A stretch of 64,000 bases of DNA from Rhizobium croatiense (GCF_019793465.1 NZ_JAILYJ010000015.1:124001-188000); one strand, 5' to 3'; counted from the stretch's first letter, positions 26,911-37,267 are shown. A program made the numbers and translations. Notes: a model not told the origin generated them from the sequence alone.

Positions 26911-28098
26911 TTACGGCAGCACTTGTGGGGCGAGCCTCACATATTTGATGGCGCGCCGGTAATAGGTGTAGGCGACATGGAGCGTGCCATCGCTGCCCTG
27001 GATGACCGAGGGGTAGGAGAATTCGCGGTTCAGCGAATCCTTCGAATTGTTGCTGAGGCAGAAGCCGTCGCCGGTATCGAGATCGATGCGCTGCGGAAAG
27101 GCCCTGCCGCCATCCCTCGATATCGCCAGGCTAAGGGGCGCGCGGGGAACACCCCAGACCGCCTTGCGGCCCGCATCGGCAACGATCGCAGCGCTCTCTC
27201 CAGCCGCGTCACCCTCGATTTCGTCGTAGAGAGACTGACGCCGCGCATCCGACATGGTCGCATTCGAATGGTTGTAAACCATTGCAATCATTCCATTATC
27301 CAGAACGGTGGCCTGGATTGAGGAGTTGTTGTTCGGCAGTTCGGTCGGCACGGGCGGGCTCCAGCTTTCGCCGCCGTCCGCCGATCGGCTGGAAAGTATA
27401 GTTTCGGCGAAACGATTGCGGTAGAAGGCGACCATCTCGTCGCCGCCGAGCGGCAGGATGTTCATGTGCACGGCGCCGATGCTGTCTGGAACATCGACCC
27501 TTTGCCAGTTCGCGCCGCCGTCGCGCGAGATCAGCACCGCTGCCGTATCGGCGTCGCCACTCCAGCGTTGGCCCTCAAGGCCGACGCAGCGGAAGATCGG
27601 CAGCAGCCAGTCGCCGCGGTCGTTGACGACGATCGGTTGGCGGACGAAGGTACCGGGGCTGTCGCAGAGGATTTGGACCGGGCCGAATGTCTTGCCGCCG
27701 TCATCGGATATCCGGCATTTGACAATCGAGCCATCCTGGTTGCCGGAGGTCTGCGATGTGTAGAGCAGCCATATCTTTCCGTCCGGAGCGTTGAATATCA
27801 ATGGGTTCTGCTCGGATTTCTCAGGATCGTCGCTCATCTTTTCCGCTGCCGACCAGCGATCGGAGCCCGGCGCCAGCCGCGACATGTAAATCGAAATGTC
27901 GCCCATGCCCTCCATCGTGCCGCCGAACCAGACGCAGGTCAGCGTCCCGTCCGGCAGAAAGGCGAGATTTGCTGCATGGTTCTGGATGCAGGGCGAGGGC
28001 AGGTAGGCATCGGCGCGGCCTGCGACAGAGGGGTGAGGGGTGACGGTCCCGGTCATCAGAGCGGGCACGGCTTCCGGAGGCAGGCCGGTAAATGTCAT
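26911..28098 (-). CDS. BNR-repeat sialidase-like protein, cytoplasmic
   Basis: A 395-residue protein with four Asp-box (BNR) repeats: SDDGGKTF (131-138), SRDGGANW (191-198), SADGGESW (about 239-246) and SRDGGRAF (about 327-334). It is therefore a six-bladed propeller of the sialidase type. No signal peptide or membrane segment is seen, so any substrate must be imported. Relatives include sialidases and GH33 enzymes that remove other 2-keto-3-deoxy sugar acids such as Kdo or Dha, but some are not hydrolases. It lies 11 bp after the DapA-family gene in one operon and near a peptide/oligosaccharide-type ABC transporter. The start at 28098 is set by AGGAG upstream. The true activity is not known. 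Confidence 0.8.
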   Translation of the reverse strand: MTFTGLPPEAVPALMTGTVTPHPSVAGRADAYLPSPCIQNHAANLAFLPDGTLTCVWFGGTMEGMGDISIYMSRLAPGSDRWSAAEKMSDDPEKSEQNPLIFNAPDGKIWLLYTSQTSGNQDGSIVKCRISDDGGKTFGPVQILCDSPGTFVRQPIVVNDRGDWLLPIFRCVGLEGQRWSGDADTAAVLISRDGGANWQRVDVPDSIGAVHMNILPLGGDEMVAFYRNRFAETILSSRSADGGESWSPPVPTELPNNNSSIQATVLDNGMIAMVYNHSNATMSDARRQSLYDEIEGDAAGESAAIVADAGRKAVWGVPRAPLSLAISRDGGRAFPQRIDLDTGDGFCLSNNSKDSLNREFSYPSVIQGSDGTLHVAYTYYRRAIKYVRLAPQVLP

Positions 28099-28109
28099 GG
28101 CGAATCTCC

Positions 28110-29015
28110 TCAAGGCAGTTTGGCGTAGCTGTCGGCGAGTGCGGCATGATCCGCCTCGGTGAGCGGCATCAGCGGCGCGCGCGTGCGCTTCCAGGCGGGA
28201 TTGCCGGTCTTCAGCCCCACCATTGCCTTGATGGTCGGGATCTGGACGTAGGAGTTGGAAAGCGTGCGATAGGCGTTGATGCGCGCCTGCGCCGCCTCGA
28301 CATCGGCGGCGCGCGCCTCGTCATGAAAATGGTCGTAAACGGTGCGGAGCGAATCCGCCACCAGATTGGAGGTGGCGGTGATGCAGCCGGCGCCGCCGGC
28401 CTTCATCAGCGGCAGCAGCAGCGGATCGGCGCCGGCGAGGACAGAAAAGCCGGGATGAGCGGCGATGATGGCCTGCATGTTATTGAAATCGCCGGCCGAT
28501 TCCTTGATGCCGACGACGGTTTCCGGGAATGCCGCAATCAGCCGGCCGATCAGCGGAATGGACAGCGGAATGCCCGAAACCTGCGGGATATGATAAAGGA
28601 TGACCCGCAGGCGGGTGTCGGCGACCTTTTCCAGCACTTGCGAATAGGCAGCGAAGAGGCCGTCGTCGGAGACGCCCTTGTAATAAAAGGGCGGCAGCAT
28701 CACCACCTTGGTGACACCGAGCGACAACGCGTGCCGTGTCAGTTCCACGGTCTCCGGAATGGCGACGACGCCGGTGCCCGGCAAAAGCCTGTCGGCCGGA
28801 ATGCCGGCCTTCACAGCCGCTTCCAGAATGGCGCGCCGCTCGCTACAGGAGAAGGAATTGGCCTCACCGGTCGTGCCGAGCAGGGCCACGCCATGACATC
28901 CCTCGGCCAGCAGCTGCCGGCAATGGTCGGTGAAAAGCGCGAAATCCGGCGTGTTGTCAGCCGTCAGCGGCGTTGCGGCCGCGCTGAAGACGCCGGTGAT
29001 CCTGTGATGGCTCAT
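28110..29015 (-). CDS. DapA-family aldolase/lyase
   Basis: A 301-residue TIM-barrel protein of the DHDPS/N-acetylneuraminate lyase superfamily. The catalytic residues are present: Schiff-base Lys 171 in VVGIKES, Tyr 141 in YHIP, and the carboxylate-binding GTTGEA loop (47-52). The family splits or forms bonds between pyruvate and an aldehyde: lysine pathway, sialic acid lyase, KDG and related aldolases. It is first in a leftward operon with the sialidase-like gene, so a lyase for a 3-deoxy-2-keto sugar acid is more likely than lysine synthesis. The start at 29015 follows AAGGAGGAGA. Operator-like dyads lie upstream at 29130-29194. Confidence 0.87.
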   Translation of the reverse strand: MSHHRITGVFSAAATPLTADNTPDFALFTDHCRQLLAEGCHGVALLGTTGEANSFSCSERRAILEAAVKAGIPADRLLPGTGVVAIPETVELTRHALSLGVTKVVMLPPFYYKGVSDDGLFAAYSQVLEKVADTRLRVILYHIPQVSGIPLSIPLIGRLIAAFPETVVGIKESAGDFNNMQAIIAAHPGFSVLAGADPLLLPLMKAGGAGCITATSNLVADSLRTVYDHFHDEARAADVEAAQARINAYRTLSNSYVQIPTIKAMVGLKTGNPAWKRTRAPLMPLTEADHAALADSYAKLP

Positions 29016-29129
29016 TTCTCCTCCTTCGGTGCGTCCTGGCTTGGCGATCCGTGTCCGAACCGCGCGACTGCGCCCGATTGTCATGCATCTGTCTGCGATG
29101 GAGTGCTAAGAACTTTTCCATCGCGGCAC

Positions 29130-29148
29130 TTTTGTCAAGAAGACAAAA
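29130..29148. promoter_or_regulatory. Inverted repeat in the divergent control region, candidate GntR operator
   Basis: TTTTGTC (29130-29136), AAGAA, GACAAAA (29142-29148): perfect 7-bp arms. On the minus strand it overlaps TTGACA (29138-29133), a possible -35 of the dapA-like operon. TTGTC-Nx-GACAA resembles operators of FCD-type GntR regulators, one of which is encoded at the end of the rightward operon. Confidence 0.5.
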
Positions 29149-29176
29149 TGGCTTGATCTGAAACAGGAAATTTATC

Positions 29177-29259
29177 TTATTGTAATTATTGTTATTTTTT
29201 TAGAGATAAATTTTGCTCGAATGAAAATCGCGATTTTTTGTTGACATATTTACAATAAC
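29177..29259. promoter_or_regulatory. AT-rich divergent promoter with repeated TTATTGTAA words
   Basis: TTATTGTAA (29177-29185) is followed at once by TTATTGTTA (29186-29194). TTACAATAA, the reverse complement of the first, lies at 29251-29259, just after TTGACA at 29241-29246 on the plus strand. This is the most AT-rich part of the catabolic cluster and probably holds the promoter of the transporter operon. The same word occurs at 26620-26628. Confidence 0.45.
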
Positions 29260-29338
29260 GAGAGAACGATAGGCGACGGATTGTGCTGCGCTTGGCAGCG
29301 CGGGGAGAGCGCTGCCGATTTCACCTGGGAGGAATGCC

Positions 29339-30976
29339 ATGTCTTTTGATCAATCGGATAAAACCAATCTATCGCGCCGCAACGCGCTGAAGCTCGGCCT
29401 TGCCGCCAGCGTCGGGCTGACCGTATTCGGGATGAATGCCCGCATCGTGCTCGCCGACGAAGGCCAGGTCCTGAAGGTCGCCCATCCGGCCTTCGACCAG
29501 GACTGGTCGCCGCTGCGCGGCGGCGGCAGAACGTTCCGCTGGAACTCGATCTGGTGGGCTTCGCCGATGTATTTCGACAGTCAGGGCAATATCAAGCCCT
29601 ACGTCTTTACCAGTTGGGAATCGGCCGACAACACCGTCTGGACCTTCAAGATCGACCCGAAGGCCGTCTTCTCCGACGGCAGCAAGATCACCTCGGCCGA
29701 CGTCAAGGGATCGTGGGAAGTCGCCTCGATGCCGAACACCAAGAGCCAGCGCGCCGACCAGGTGCTGAGCAAGGTCAAAGGCTACGCCGAAATCGCCGCC
29801 GGCTCCGGCAACGAGCTGACCGGCGTCGCGACGCCCGACGAGGGGACGGTGGTGGTGACGCTGGCTGCCGCCGATCCGATCTTCTTCATGCGCCTTGCCA
29901 ACCACATCGCACCGATCACCAAGGCATCGCAGTCGCGCGGCAGCGACGGCGAGGAAATCATCGACTGGTACAAGCCGGAGAACAAGCCGGTCTTCTCCGG
30001 CCCCTTCAAGCTGACGGCCATCGATATCGATGCCGGCAAGATCACCTTCGAGCCGAATGAGAACTTCTTTGGGCAGAAGCCGAAGCTTGCCCGCATCGAC
30101 ATCACCTCGATCGAGGACAATGTCACCGCAACATCGCTGATCAAGTCGGGCGAGTTCAACGCCCATACCGAGCTCGTCACCTCGACGATCATCCAGGATC
30201 TCGGCCCGGAATTCTCGGCCGGCCCGCTGATCCCGACCAGCCAGCATTTCTGGTTCAACATCTCCCGCGCCCCGATGGACGATCCGAAGGTGCGCCAGGC
30301 GCTGATCATGGCGGTCGATCGCGACAGTCTGTTCAAGGCGTCCTACCCGGATGGGCCGCACAGGAAGGCCGACCAGATCCTCAATTCGGTTCCCGGCGCC
30401 GACAATTCCGGCTTCGAGCCCTTTCCCTATGATCCGGCAGCCGCCAAAAAGCTGCTTGCCGAATCGAGCTATGGCGGGCCCGAGCGCCTGCCGAAGATCC
30501 TGTTCGTCGGCATTTCGGCGCCGGCCATTCAGGCCGCCGCCCAGTTCATCGCCGAGCAGTGGCGCCAGAACCTCGGCATCACGGCCGTCGACATGAAGCC
30601 GCAGCAGGACTCCTATTCCGGTCCGGATCAAAACTCGGTCCAGATCTTCCGCGACGACGTCGGCACCCGTGTCCCGGACGCCGTTTCCTATCTCACGGGC
30701 AGCATCGCCTCGACCTCGTCGAACGCGCAGAACAAGCTCGGCGGATACAAGAACGACAAGGTCGACAGCGCCCTTGCCGAAGCGGCGACCAAGGCTGCGG
30801 ATGATCCGCAGCGCGTTGCTCTCGCCCAGCAAGCCCAGAAGGCATTCCGCGAGGATTGGGCCTTCATTCCATGGTATTCTCAGGCGATGTCGCGCTGGGC
30901 CACCAAGGAGGTCAAGGGACTCGAGAAGAACCTCGACTGGCAGATCGCCGAACCCTGGAACATCTCCATCGGCTGA
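29339..30976 (+). CDS. Dpp/Opp-type ABC transporter, periplasmic binding protein (Tat signal)
   Basis: A 545-residue SBP_bac_5 family protein. The N-terminus has a twin-arginine signal, LSRRNALKLGLAAS (about residues 11-24), then a hydrophobic core, with cleavage probably near VLADE at about residue 40. Export in folded form is thus expected. The mature protein shows family features: SWESADNTVWTFKI, DPKVRQALIMAVDR and YDPAAAKKLLAES. This family carries peptides, but in rhizobia it also carries oligosaccharides and sugar acids. It is first in the rightward operon, after GGGAGGA, and a strong hairpin separates it from the permease genes. Confidence 0.9.
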   Translation: MSFDQSDKTNLSRRNALKLGLAASVGLTVFGMNARIVLADEGQVLKVAHPAFDQDWSPLRGGGRTFRWNSIWWASPMYFDSQGNIKPYVFTSWESADNTVWTFKIDPKAVFSDGSKITSADVKGSWEVASMPNTKSQRADQVLSKVKGYAEIAAGSGNELTGVATPDEGTVVVTLAAADPIFFMRLANHIAPITKASQSRGSDGEEIIDWYKPENKPVFSGPFKLTAIDIDAGKITFEPNENFFGQKPKLARIDITSIEDNVTATSLIKSGEFNAHTELVTSTIIQDLGPEFSAGPLIPTSQHFWFNISRAPMDDPKVRQALIMAVDRDSLFKASYPDGPHRKADQILNSVPGADNSGFEPFPYDPAAAKKLLAESSYGGPERLPKILFVGISAPAIQAAAQFIAEQWRQNLGITAVDMKPQQDSYSGPDQNSVQIFRDDVGTRVPDAVSYLTGSIASTSSNAQNKLGGYKNDKVDSALAEAATKAADDPQRVALAQQAQKAFREDWAFIPWYSQAMSRWATKEVKGLEKNLDWQIAEPWNISIG

Positions 30977-31004
30977 TTGGGAATTATCGTTCCTGGCAAT
31001 AAGC

Positions 31005-31030
31005 GCGCGAAGGCTGCAAGGCCTTCGCGC
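31005..31030 (+). promoter_or_regulatory. Perfect hairpin between binding-protein and permease genes
   Basis: GCGCGAAGGC (31005-31014) pairs with GCCTTCGCGC (31021-31030) around a 6-base loop. There is no T-run, and the gap between the two genes is 127 bp. It probably sets binding-protein mRNA above permease mRNA, as between glpV and glpK. Confidence 0.6.
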
Positions 31031-31103
31031 AAGTTTCAAGACGAAGAGATGCGATCTGCCTGGCTTGAGGACGGACCGCATCGACAACAGGTGGGAGGTG
31101 GCC

Positions 31104-32060
31104 TTGCTGCGCTACGTGCTAACCCGGTTTGCCATCTGGATTCCGTCCGTTCTGGTGGTGATGCTGGCCGTTTACGCGCTGGCCTTCTATGGCGCCGGCG
31201 ATCCGATCAAGCTGATTTTCCTGCGCGCGCCGGGCGACGTCGCCTATAATCCGCAGCGCATCGAAGCCATCCGTGAAAGTGCCGGCCTCAACAGGCCCTT
31301 CATCGAGCAGTTCGGACTTTACATCTGGAACCTACTGCACGGCCAGTTCGGCAATTCGCTGACTTCGGGCCGCGCGGTCTGGGCGATGGTCTCGGCCGCC
31401 GCACCCGTCTCCTTCCAGCTTGCCCTCTGTTCCATCATTCTGACGGCCCTCGTCGCAATCCCGCTCGGCATGATCGCCGCGCTGAACCAGAATTCCCGCC
31501 TGGACTACGCCATTCTCGGCTCGGCGCTCTTCCTCTGGGCGATCCCGGCCTATGTCGCCGGGCCGCTGCTGATGGTCGGCCTGATCGTGCTCTTGCCGGG
31601 TGCCAGCGTGCCCTATGGCTGGGGCGGCATCCTCGATGTCCGCATCCTGCTGCCGCTGTTCGTGCTGTCCTTCCAGCCGATCGCTTTGATCGTGCGCCAG
31701 ACCCGGGCCGCCGTCATCGAAGTGCTGTCGGAGGATTTCGTCCGCACGGCCCGGGCCAAGGGCGTGCCGGAGATCATCGTGGCGCTGCGCCATATCCTGC
31801 GGCCGGTGCTGACGCCTGTCGTGACGCAGCTCGGCCTGATCATGATCACCATCGTCAACGGCGCGATCTTCGTCGAACTGGTCTTCGGTCTGCCGGGGCT
31901 CGGACGCCTGACGGTGCAGGCGCTGATCAATTCCGACTATCCCGTCATCCTGGCGATCACGCTGATCGGATCGTTCCTGGTGATGGTGTCGAACCTGCTG
32001 GTTGACGTGCTCTATCCGCTGCTCGACCCCCGCGCCAATGATTCAAGAAGGAGCCGCTGA
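31104..32060 (+). CDS. Dpp/Opp-type ABC permease, DppB-like
   Basis: A 318-residue inner-membrane protein with six helices. The start is a TTG at 31104 with GGGAGG five bases upstream; it gives the standard N-terminus LRYVLTRFAIWIPSVLVV. The EAA-type loop contains EDFVRTARAKGVPE (about residues 212-225), and VNGAIFVELVFGLPGLGRL is characteristic of DppB/OppB proteins. It acts with the next permease and two ATPases. The following gene starts 2 bp after its stop. Confidence 0.9.
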   Translation: MLRYVLTRFAIWIPSVLVVMLAVYALAFYGAGDPIKLIFLRAPGDVAYNPQRIEAIRESAGLNRPFIEQFGLYIWNLLHGQFGNSLTSGRAVWAMVSAAAPVSFQLALCSIILTALVAIPLGMIAALNQNSRLDYAILGSALFLWAIPAYVAGPLLMVGLIVLLPGASVPYGWGGILDVRILLPLFVLSFQPIALIVRQTRAAVIEVLSEDFVRTARAKGVPEIIVALRHILRPVLTPVVTQLGLIMITIVNGAIFVELVFGLPGLGRLTVQALINSDYPVILAITLIGSFLVMVSNLLVDVLYPLLDPRANDSRRSR

Positions 32061-32062
32061 CC

Positions 32063-33018
32063 ATGTCCGCAATCCCTCTTTCCCCCACCGAGACCATCGA
32101 GGAACCGCCGGTCAACCTGTGGCGCGATGCGTGGCATCGGCTGCGTCGCAACAAGCTCGCGATCTTTGGCCTCATCGTCGTCCTGATCCTCGCCTTCACG
32201 GCGGTCTTCGGACCTTATCTCACGCCTTACGACTATCTGAGCCAGGATCTCAATGCCCGCAACGCGCTGCCGTCGATGAGCCATCTGTTCGGCACCGACG
32301 ACCTCGGCCGCGACGTCTTCAGCCGCGTGGTGTTCGGCACGCGGACCGCTTTCCTCGTTGCCGTCATCGTAACCTTCTTCGCGGTGTTGATCGGCCTGAC
32401 GCTGGGCGCAGTGGCCGGCTTCTTCGGCAATCCCTTCGACCGCGCCATCATGTGGCTGACCGATGTGACGATGTCGGTGCCCAACCTGCTGCTCGTCGTC
32501 GTCATCAACGCCTCGCTGAAATCGCCGATCACCCGCTGGATGGAGGCGCGCTACCTCGAGACCCTCAATCCCTTCTACCGCCAGACGATCTGGGTGGATT
32601 TCATTCTCGTCTTCGGGTCGATGGCGCTGATATCCTGGCCGCCCTATGCCCGCCTGGTGCGCGCCCAGGTGCTGTCGATCCGCAGCCGGCCCTATATCAC
32701 CGCCGCCCAGGCACTCGGGCTTTCGAACTGGGTCATCATCAAGCGTTATGTGGTGCCGAATGCACTCGGGCCGCTGATCGTCTCGGTCAGCGCCGGTCTC
32801 GGCACGGCGATGGTGCTGGAAAGCGCCTTCAGCTTCCTCGGCGTCGGGGTCAATCCGCCGACGCCGAGCTGGGGCAACATGATCTCGGACGGCCTTCGCG
32901 TCTGGCAGCATTATCCGCATCTTCTCGCCGCTCCGGCGGCCGTGCTCGGCCTTGCCTCGGTTGCCTTCAGCTTCCTCGGCGACGGCCTCAACGACGCGCT
33001 CAATCCGCGGGGCAGCAA

Positions 33019-33022
<4 letters not shown>
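32063..33022 (+). CDS. Dpp/Opp-type ABC permease, DppC-like
   Basis: A 319-residue inner-membrane protein. It opens with an OppC-type N-terminal segment ([20 protein letters not shown]), then [19 protein letters not shown], the classic DppC signature. The EAA loop reads [18 protein letters not shown] and is followed by [10 protein letters not shown]. Compared with DppC of E. coli it has an insert of about 30 residues between helices 3 and 4 (around 155-185), seen in sugar- or nickel-type branches. The next gene overlaps its stop codon. Confidence 0.9.
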
Positions 33023-34025
<1,003 letters not shown>

Positions 34026-34026
<1 letters not shown>

Positions 34027-35018
34027 TGGCTGCGCAACCGCTGCTCAAGGTCGAGAACCTGGTCAAGCATTTCCACGTCAAGCTCGGCGCTTTCGGCCAA
34101 CGCTCGGCAACCGTCTATGCGCTCGACAATGTCGATCTCGACATCATGGAAGGCGAAACGCTGAGTCTCGTCGGCGAATCCGGCTGCGGCAAATCGACGA
34201 CCGGCTTCACCATCCTCAACCTCTACAAGGCGACCAGCGGCAAGGTGGTCTACAAGGGCCAGGATCTCGCCAAGCTTGATGAAAAGCAGATGCGGCCGTT
34301 CCGCCGCGATCTGCAGATCGTCTTCCAGGACCCCTATTCGACGCTCAATCCGCGCATGACGGTGGGCGAGGCGATAGGCGAGCCGATCCTCTTTCACAAG
34401 CTGTGCACCAAGGCCGAGCTCAAGGAGAGGGTGGCGACGCTGCTCACCGATGTCGGCCTGCCGACACGGTTTGCCCAGCGCTACCCGCATGAGCTTTCCG
34501 GCGGCCAGCGCCAGCGCGTCGTCATCGCCCGGGCGCTCGCCTGCCAGCCGAAATTCATCGTCTGCGACGAGGCGATCTCGGCGCTCGACGTGTCGATCCA
34601 GGCGCAGATCATCAACCTGCTGCTCGATCTGCAGGAGAAATACGGCCTGACCTATCTCTTCATCGCCCATGACCTTGCCGTGGTGCGCCACATCAGCACT
34701 CGCGTCGGCGTCATGTATCTCGGACGGCTCGCCGAACTCGCGACCCGCGAGGAACTCTTCGACAACCCGCTGCATCCCTATACGAAGGCGCTGTTGTCGG
34801 CCGTTCCGGAGACCGATCCGGAGCATGAGCGCACCCGTCAGCGCCAGATCCTGCAGGGCGACGTGCCGAGCCCGCTGAACCCGCCTTCCGGCTGCCGTTT
34901 CCACACGCGCTGCCCGATCGCCATGGATGTTTGCAGCAAGGTCATTCCTGCCTGGAAGGAAGCCAAGCCCGGCCACCTCGTCGCCTGCCACGCCGTCAAT
35001 ACGGGTGAGATCGCATGA
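34026..35018 (+). CDS. Dpp/Opp-type ABC transporter ATPase, DppF-like
   Basis: A 330-residue ATPase with Walker [10 protein letters not shown], signature [12 protein letters not shown] and Walker [13 protein letters not shown]. The C-terminal part again has a cysteine-containing oligopeptide motif ([14 protein letters not shown]). The ATG at 34026 shares one base with the preceding stop; a GTG three bases earlier is also possible. It forms the heterodimeric motor with the preceding ATPase. The DUF1537 kinase gene overlaps its end by four bases, tying uptake to catabolism. Confidence 0.92.
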
Positions 35019-36079
35019 CGCTGAAGGCCGCGATCATCGCTGACGATCTGACGGGGGCGCTCGATACCGGCACCCCCTTCGTTGCGGCCGGCCTCTCGGT
35101 CGCGGTCGCCGTCGATGTCGGAGCGGCGCAGGATGCGATCGCCACCGGGTGCGATGTCGTCGTCGTCAATACCGCCTCGCGCGCCCTTGGCGAGCGCGAT
35201 GCCGCCGAAAAGGTCCGATCGGCGGCGAAGGTGTTTCAGGACGTGCAGCCTGACGTCGTCATGAAGAAGATCGACTCCCGGCTGAAGGGCAATGTCGCGG
35301 CCGAAAGCCTGGCGCTTGCGGATGCGCTCGGCCTGAAGAATATCCTCGTGGCGCCTGCCATTCCCGATCAGGAGCGCCTGACCTACCGGGGCTGTGTCGT
35401 CGGCCGCGGCGTCAACAGGCCGTTGCCGATTGCCGATCTGTTCGAGAGCCGCGCGGACAATGTTGTCGTAGCCGATGCCGAGGACGATACCGATCTCGAT
35501 CAGATCGTCGCCGGTCATGTCTGGCTGACGACGCTTGGCGTCGGTGCGCGCGGCCTCGGTGCGGCATTCGCCCGCCGGCTCGGCGAAACCGGGCGGCGGC
35601 TGGTGACGGAATTTACGCCGACGCCGCGCACGCTGTTTGCCTTCGGTTCGCGCGATCCGATCACCGCCGCCCAGATGAACCGGCTCGAAGCCTCCGGCGC
35701 CTTGCGCGTGGTGGTGGACGCGCCGATGGGGCAGATCGAATGCGGAGAGGGCCTGGCGCTGCCGGTGCTGCTACGCTGCACCGGCGACATGGCGGCCGAT
35801 GCGGCGCTCGTTGCCGGTGACTTTGCGGCCGGTGTCAAAAGGGTGATCGACGATACGAGGCCCGATATGCTGATGGTCGGCGGTGGCGATACGGCGCTGG
35901 CAATCCTCCACGCCCTTGACGTGAAGGTGCTCACGCCGAAGGGCGAAATCGAGGCCGGCATTCCCTGGTTCGATGTGACGGCCGCCGACGGACGGCCTTT
36001 TCGGTGCGCCGTCAAGTCAGGGGGCTTCGGCAATTCCGATAGTTTGCTAAGACTGGTTCTTCGGAATCAGGCGGCGTAG
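35015..36079 (+). CDS. DUF1537 four-carbon acid sugar kinase
   Basis: A 354-residue kinase. The N-terminal domain has IADDLTGALDTG and KKIDSRLKGN (substrate binding). The C-terminal nucleotide-binding domain has GGDTA, AGIPW and KSGGFGN. The family phosphorylates C4 of threonate, erythronate or 3-keto relatives. It is somewhat short (many members are near 420 residues), the difference lying between the two domains. The ATGA overlap with the transporter ATPase gene and the presence of PdxA2 at 24425-25414 support a tetronate-to-DHAP route: kinase, then oxidation and decarboxylation. Which tetronate isomer is used is not visible. Confidence 0.87.
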   Translation: MTLKAAIIADDLTGALDTGTPFVAAGLSVAVAVDVGAAQDAIATGCDVVVVNTASRALGERDAAEKVRSAAKVFQDVQPDVVMKKIDSRLKGNVAAESLALADALGLKNILVAPAIPDQERLTYRGCVVGRGVNRPLPIADLFESRADNVVVADAEDDTDLDQIVAGHVWLTTLGVGARGLGAAFARRLGETGRRLVTEFTPTPRTLFAFGSRDPITAAQMNRLEASGALRVVVDAPMGQIECGEGLALPVLLRCTGDMAADAALVAGDFAAGVKRVIDDTRPDMLMVGGGDTALAILHALDVKVLTPKGEIEAGIPWFDVTAADGRPFRCAVKSGGFGNSDSLLRLVLRNQAA

Positions 36080-36103
36080 TAAAATACCGTCAGGGAGAAT
36101 GAC

Positions 36104-36868
36104 GTGACTGAAGCGAATGGCGAATCTTTGAACGCGGAAGCCGGCCCACCGGGCAAGCCCGAACGCGGCAAGGCCGTCAAGCTGGTCGATCGCGTCTTCG
36201 ACCAGCTGCTCGAGCGGATCCGCGGCGGAAACTATCCGCCGGATTCACGCCTTCCCGGCGAACACGAACTTGCCTCGATGCTCGGTGTTTCCCGGCCGAT
36301 CGTCCGCGATGCACTGGCGCGCCTGCGCGACCAGGGCATCGTCTATGCCCGCCAGGGGGCCGGCACCTTCGTCAGCGCCCATGGTTCACCGACGACACAG
36401 CTTGCCTATTCGCCTGTTAAGACCATTGCCGATATTCAGCGCTGCTACGAATTCCGCCTGACCATCGAGCCGGCCGCCGCCTATTTCGCCGCCAAGCGCC
36501 GCAATGAGCAGGCGATCCAGAAGATCGCCAGCGCCCTTGCGGACCTGCGCGAGGCGACCAGCCATCAGCTTCACCGCACCGATGCCGATTTCATCTTCCA
36601 TCGCGCGGTGACCGAGGCTGCCAACAACCATTATTACACTGCCTCGATCGATGCATTGAAAGCGCATATCGCCGTCGGCATGCATCTTCACGGCCTCTCC
36701 TTGCTCGGCCCCCGCCAGGGGCTGGAACAGGTCTACGAAGAGCATAACGCCATCTACAAGGCCATCGCCGATGGCCGGGCCGACGATGCGCAAAGGCTGA
36801 TGAAGGCACATCTCGAAGGCTCCCGGGACCGTCTGTTCGAGGGCAGGGTGCTCGACTTGTCCTTCTGA
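36104..36868 (+). CDS. GntR-family (FadR/FCD) regulator of the acid-sugar cluster
   Basis: A 254-residue protein with a GTG start. A winged helix-turn-helix is at about 28-92 (ELASMLGVSRPIVRDALARL, then QGAGTFV). The FCD domain (about 105-240) has RLTIEPAAA, a probable metal-site Asp in TDADFIFHRAV, and EEHNAIYKAI. It ends the transporter/kinase operon, 24 bp after the kinase, and is the obvious candidate to control the divergent promoters at 29016-29338. The candidate operators listed there are not proven. Confidence 0.87.
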   Translation: MTEANGESLNAEAGPPGKPERGKAVKLVDRVFDQLLERIRGGNYPPDSRLPGEHELASMLGVSRPIVRDALARLRDQGIVYARQGAGTFVSAHGSPTTQLAYSPVKTIADIQRCYEFRLTIEPAAAYFAAKRRNEQAIQKIASALADLREATSHQLHRTDADFIFHRAVTEAANNHYYTASIDALKAHIAVGMHLHGLSLLGPRQGLEQVYEEHNAIYKAIADGRADDAQRLMKAHLEGSRDRLFEGRVLDLSF

Positions 36869-36997
36869 AGAGGAATGGGGAGCGGGTTTGCGCCGAACAA
36901 TGCATGGCGCGGATCGTCGCTTGCCGCCGCGACGCAGGGTCGTCGTGGTCCGGCACAGAGCTTTGGTAGGCCGACGGGCTGATGATCGCTCGGTACG

Positions 36998-37267
36998 CTA
37001 TGGTCTGAGGTGACCCCAGGACGGATCCCACGCGACGTCTTCGACAAGATCGACGAAGATCGGGGCACCGTTGGTGTCGCGATGGGTTTCAGCCAGCCTG
37101 AAGGCTGCTTCGGGTTCCATTTCCTCGCCGGGAAAGATCGTATCGTCCTGGCCCGTGTCTGCGACCTTGCTGACATATCCCCTGATCTGGTTTCCCGATC
37201 GATAGAGCTTGACGATCAGCGACCCGGCTGGGACGGGGCCTGCGGAATAGCTGACATATTCAGGCAT
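36998..37267 (-). CDS. Small conserved hypothetical protein
   Basis: An 89-residue soluble, acidic protein with no signal peptide. I do not recognise a functional family. The start at 37267 has a strong GGAGG eight bases upstream. The first half looks beta-rich (SLIVKLYRSGNQIRGYV); the second half is acidic (FPGEEMEPEAAFRLAE). It converges on the GntR gene and lies downstream of the methyltransferase/esterase fusion on the same strand. A GGAAC-N16-AGTT word at 37385-37409 could drive it as a stress gene. Confidence 0.65.
   Translation of the reverse strand: MPEYVSYSAGPVPAGSLIVKLYRSGNQIRGYVSKVADTGQDDTIFPGEEMEPEAAFRLAETHRDTNGAPIFVDLVEDVAWDPSWGHLRP

Noticed and set aside
28110-29015. Reading the DapA-family gene as lysine-pathway dapA
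   Set aside because: It is in an operon with a sialidase-like protein and sugar-acid enzymes, and the Tyr motif is YHIP where biosynthetic DapA usually has YNxP.
29369-31087. Long minus-strand open frame of about 572 codons
   Set aside because: It is antisense to the Tat-signal binding-protein gene; no motif or context supports it.
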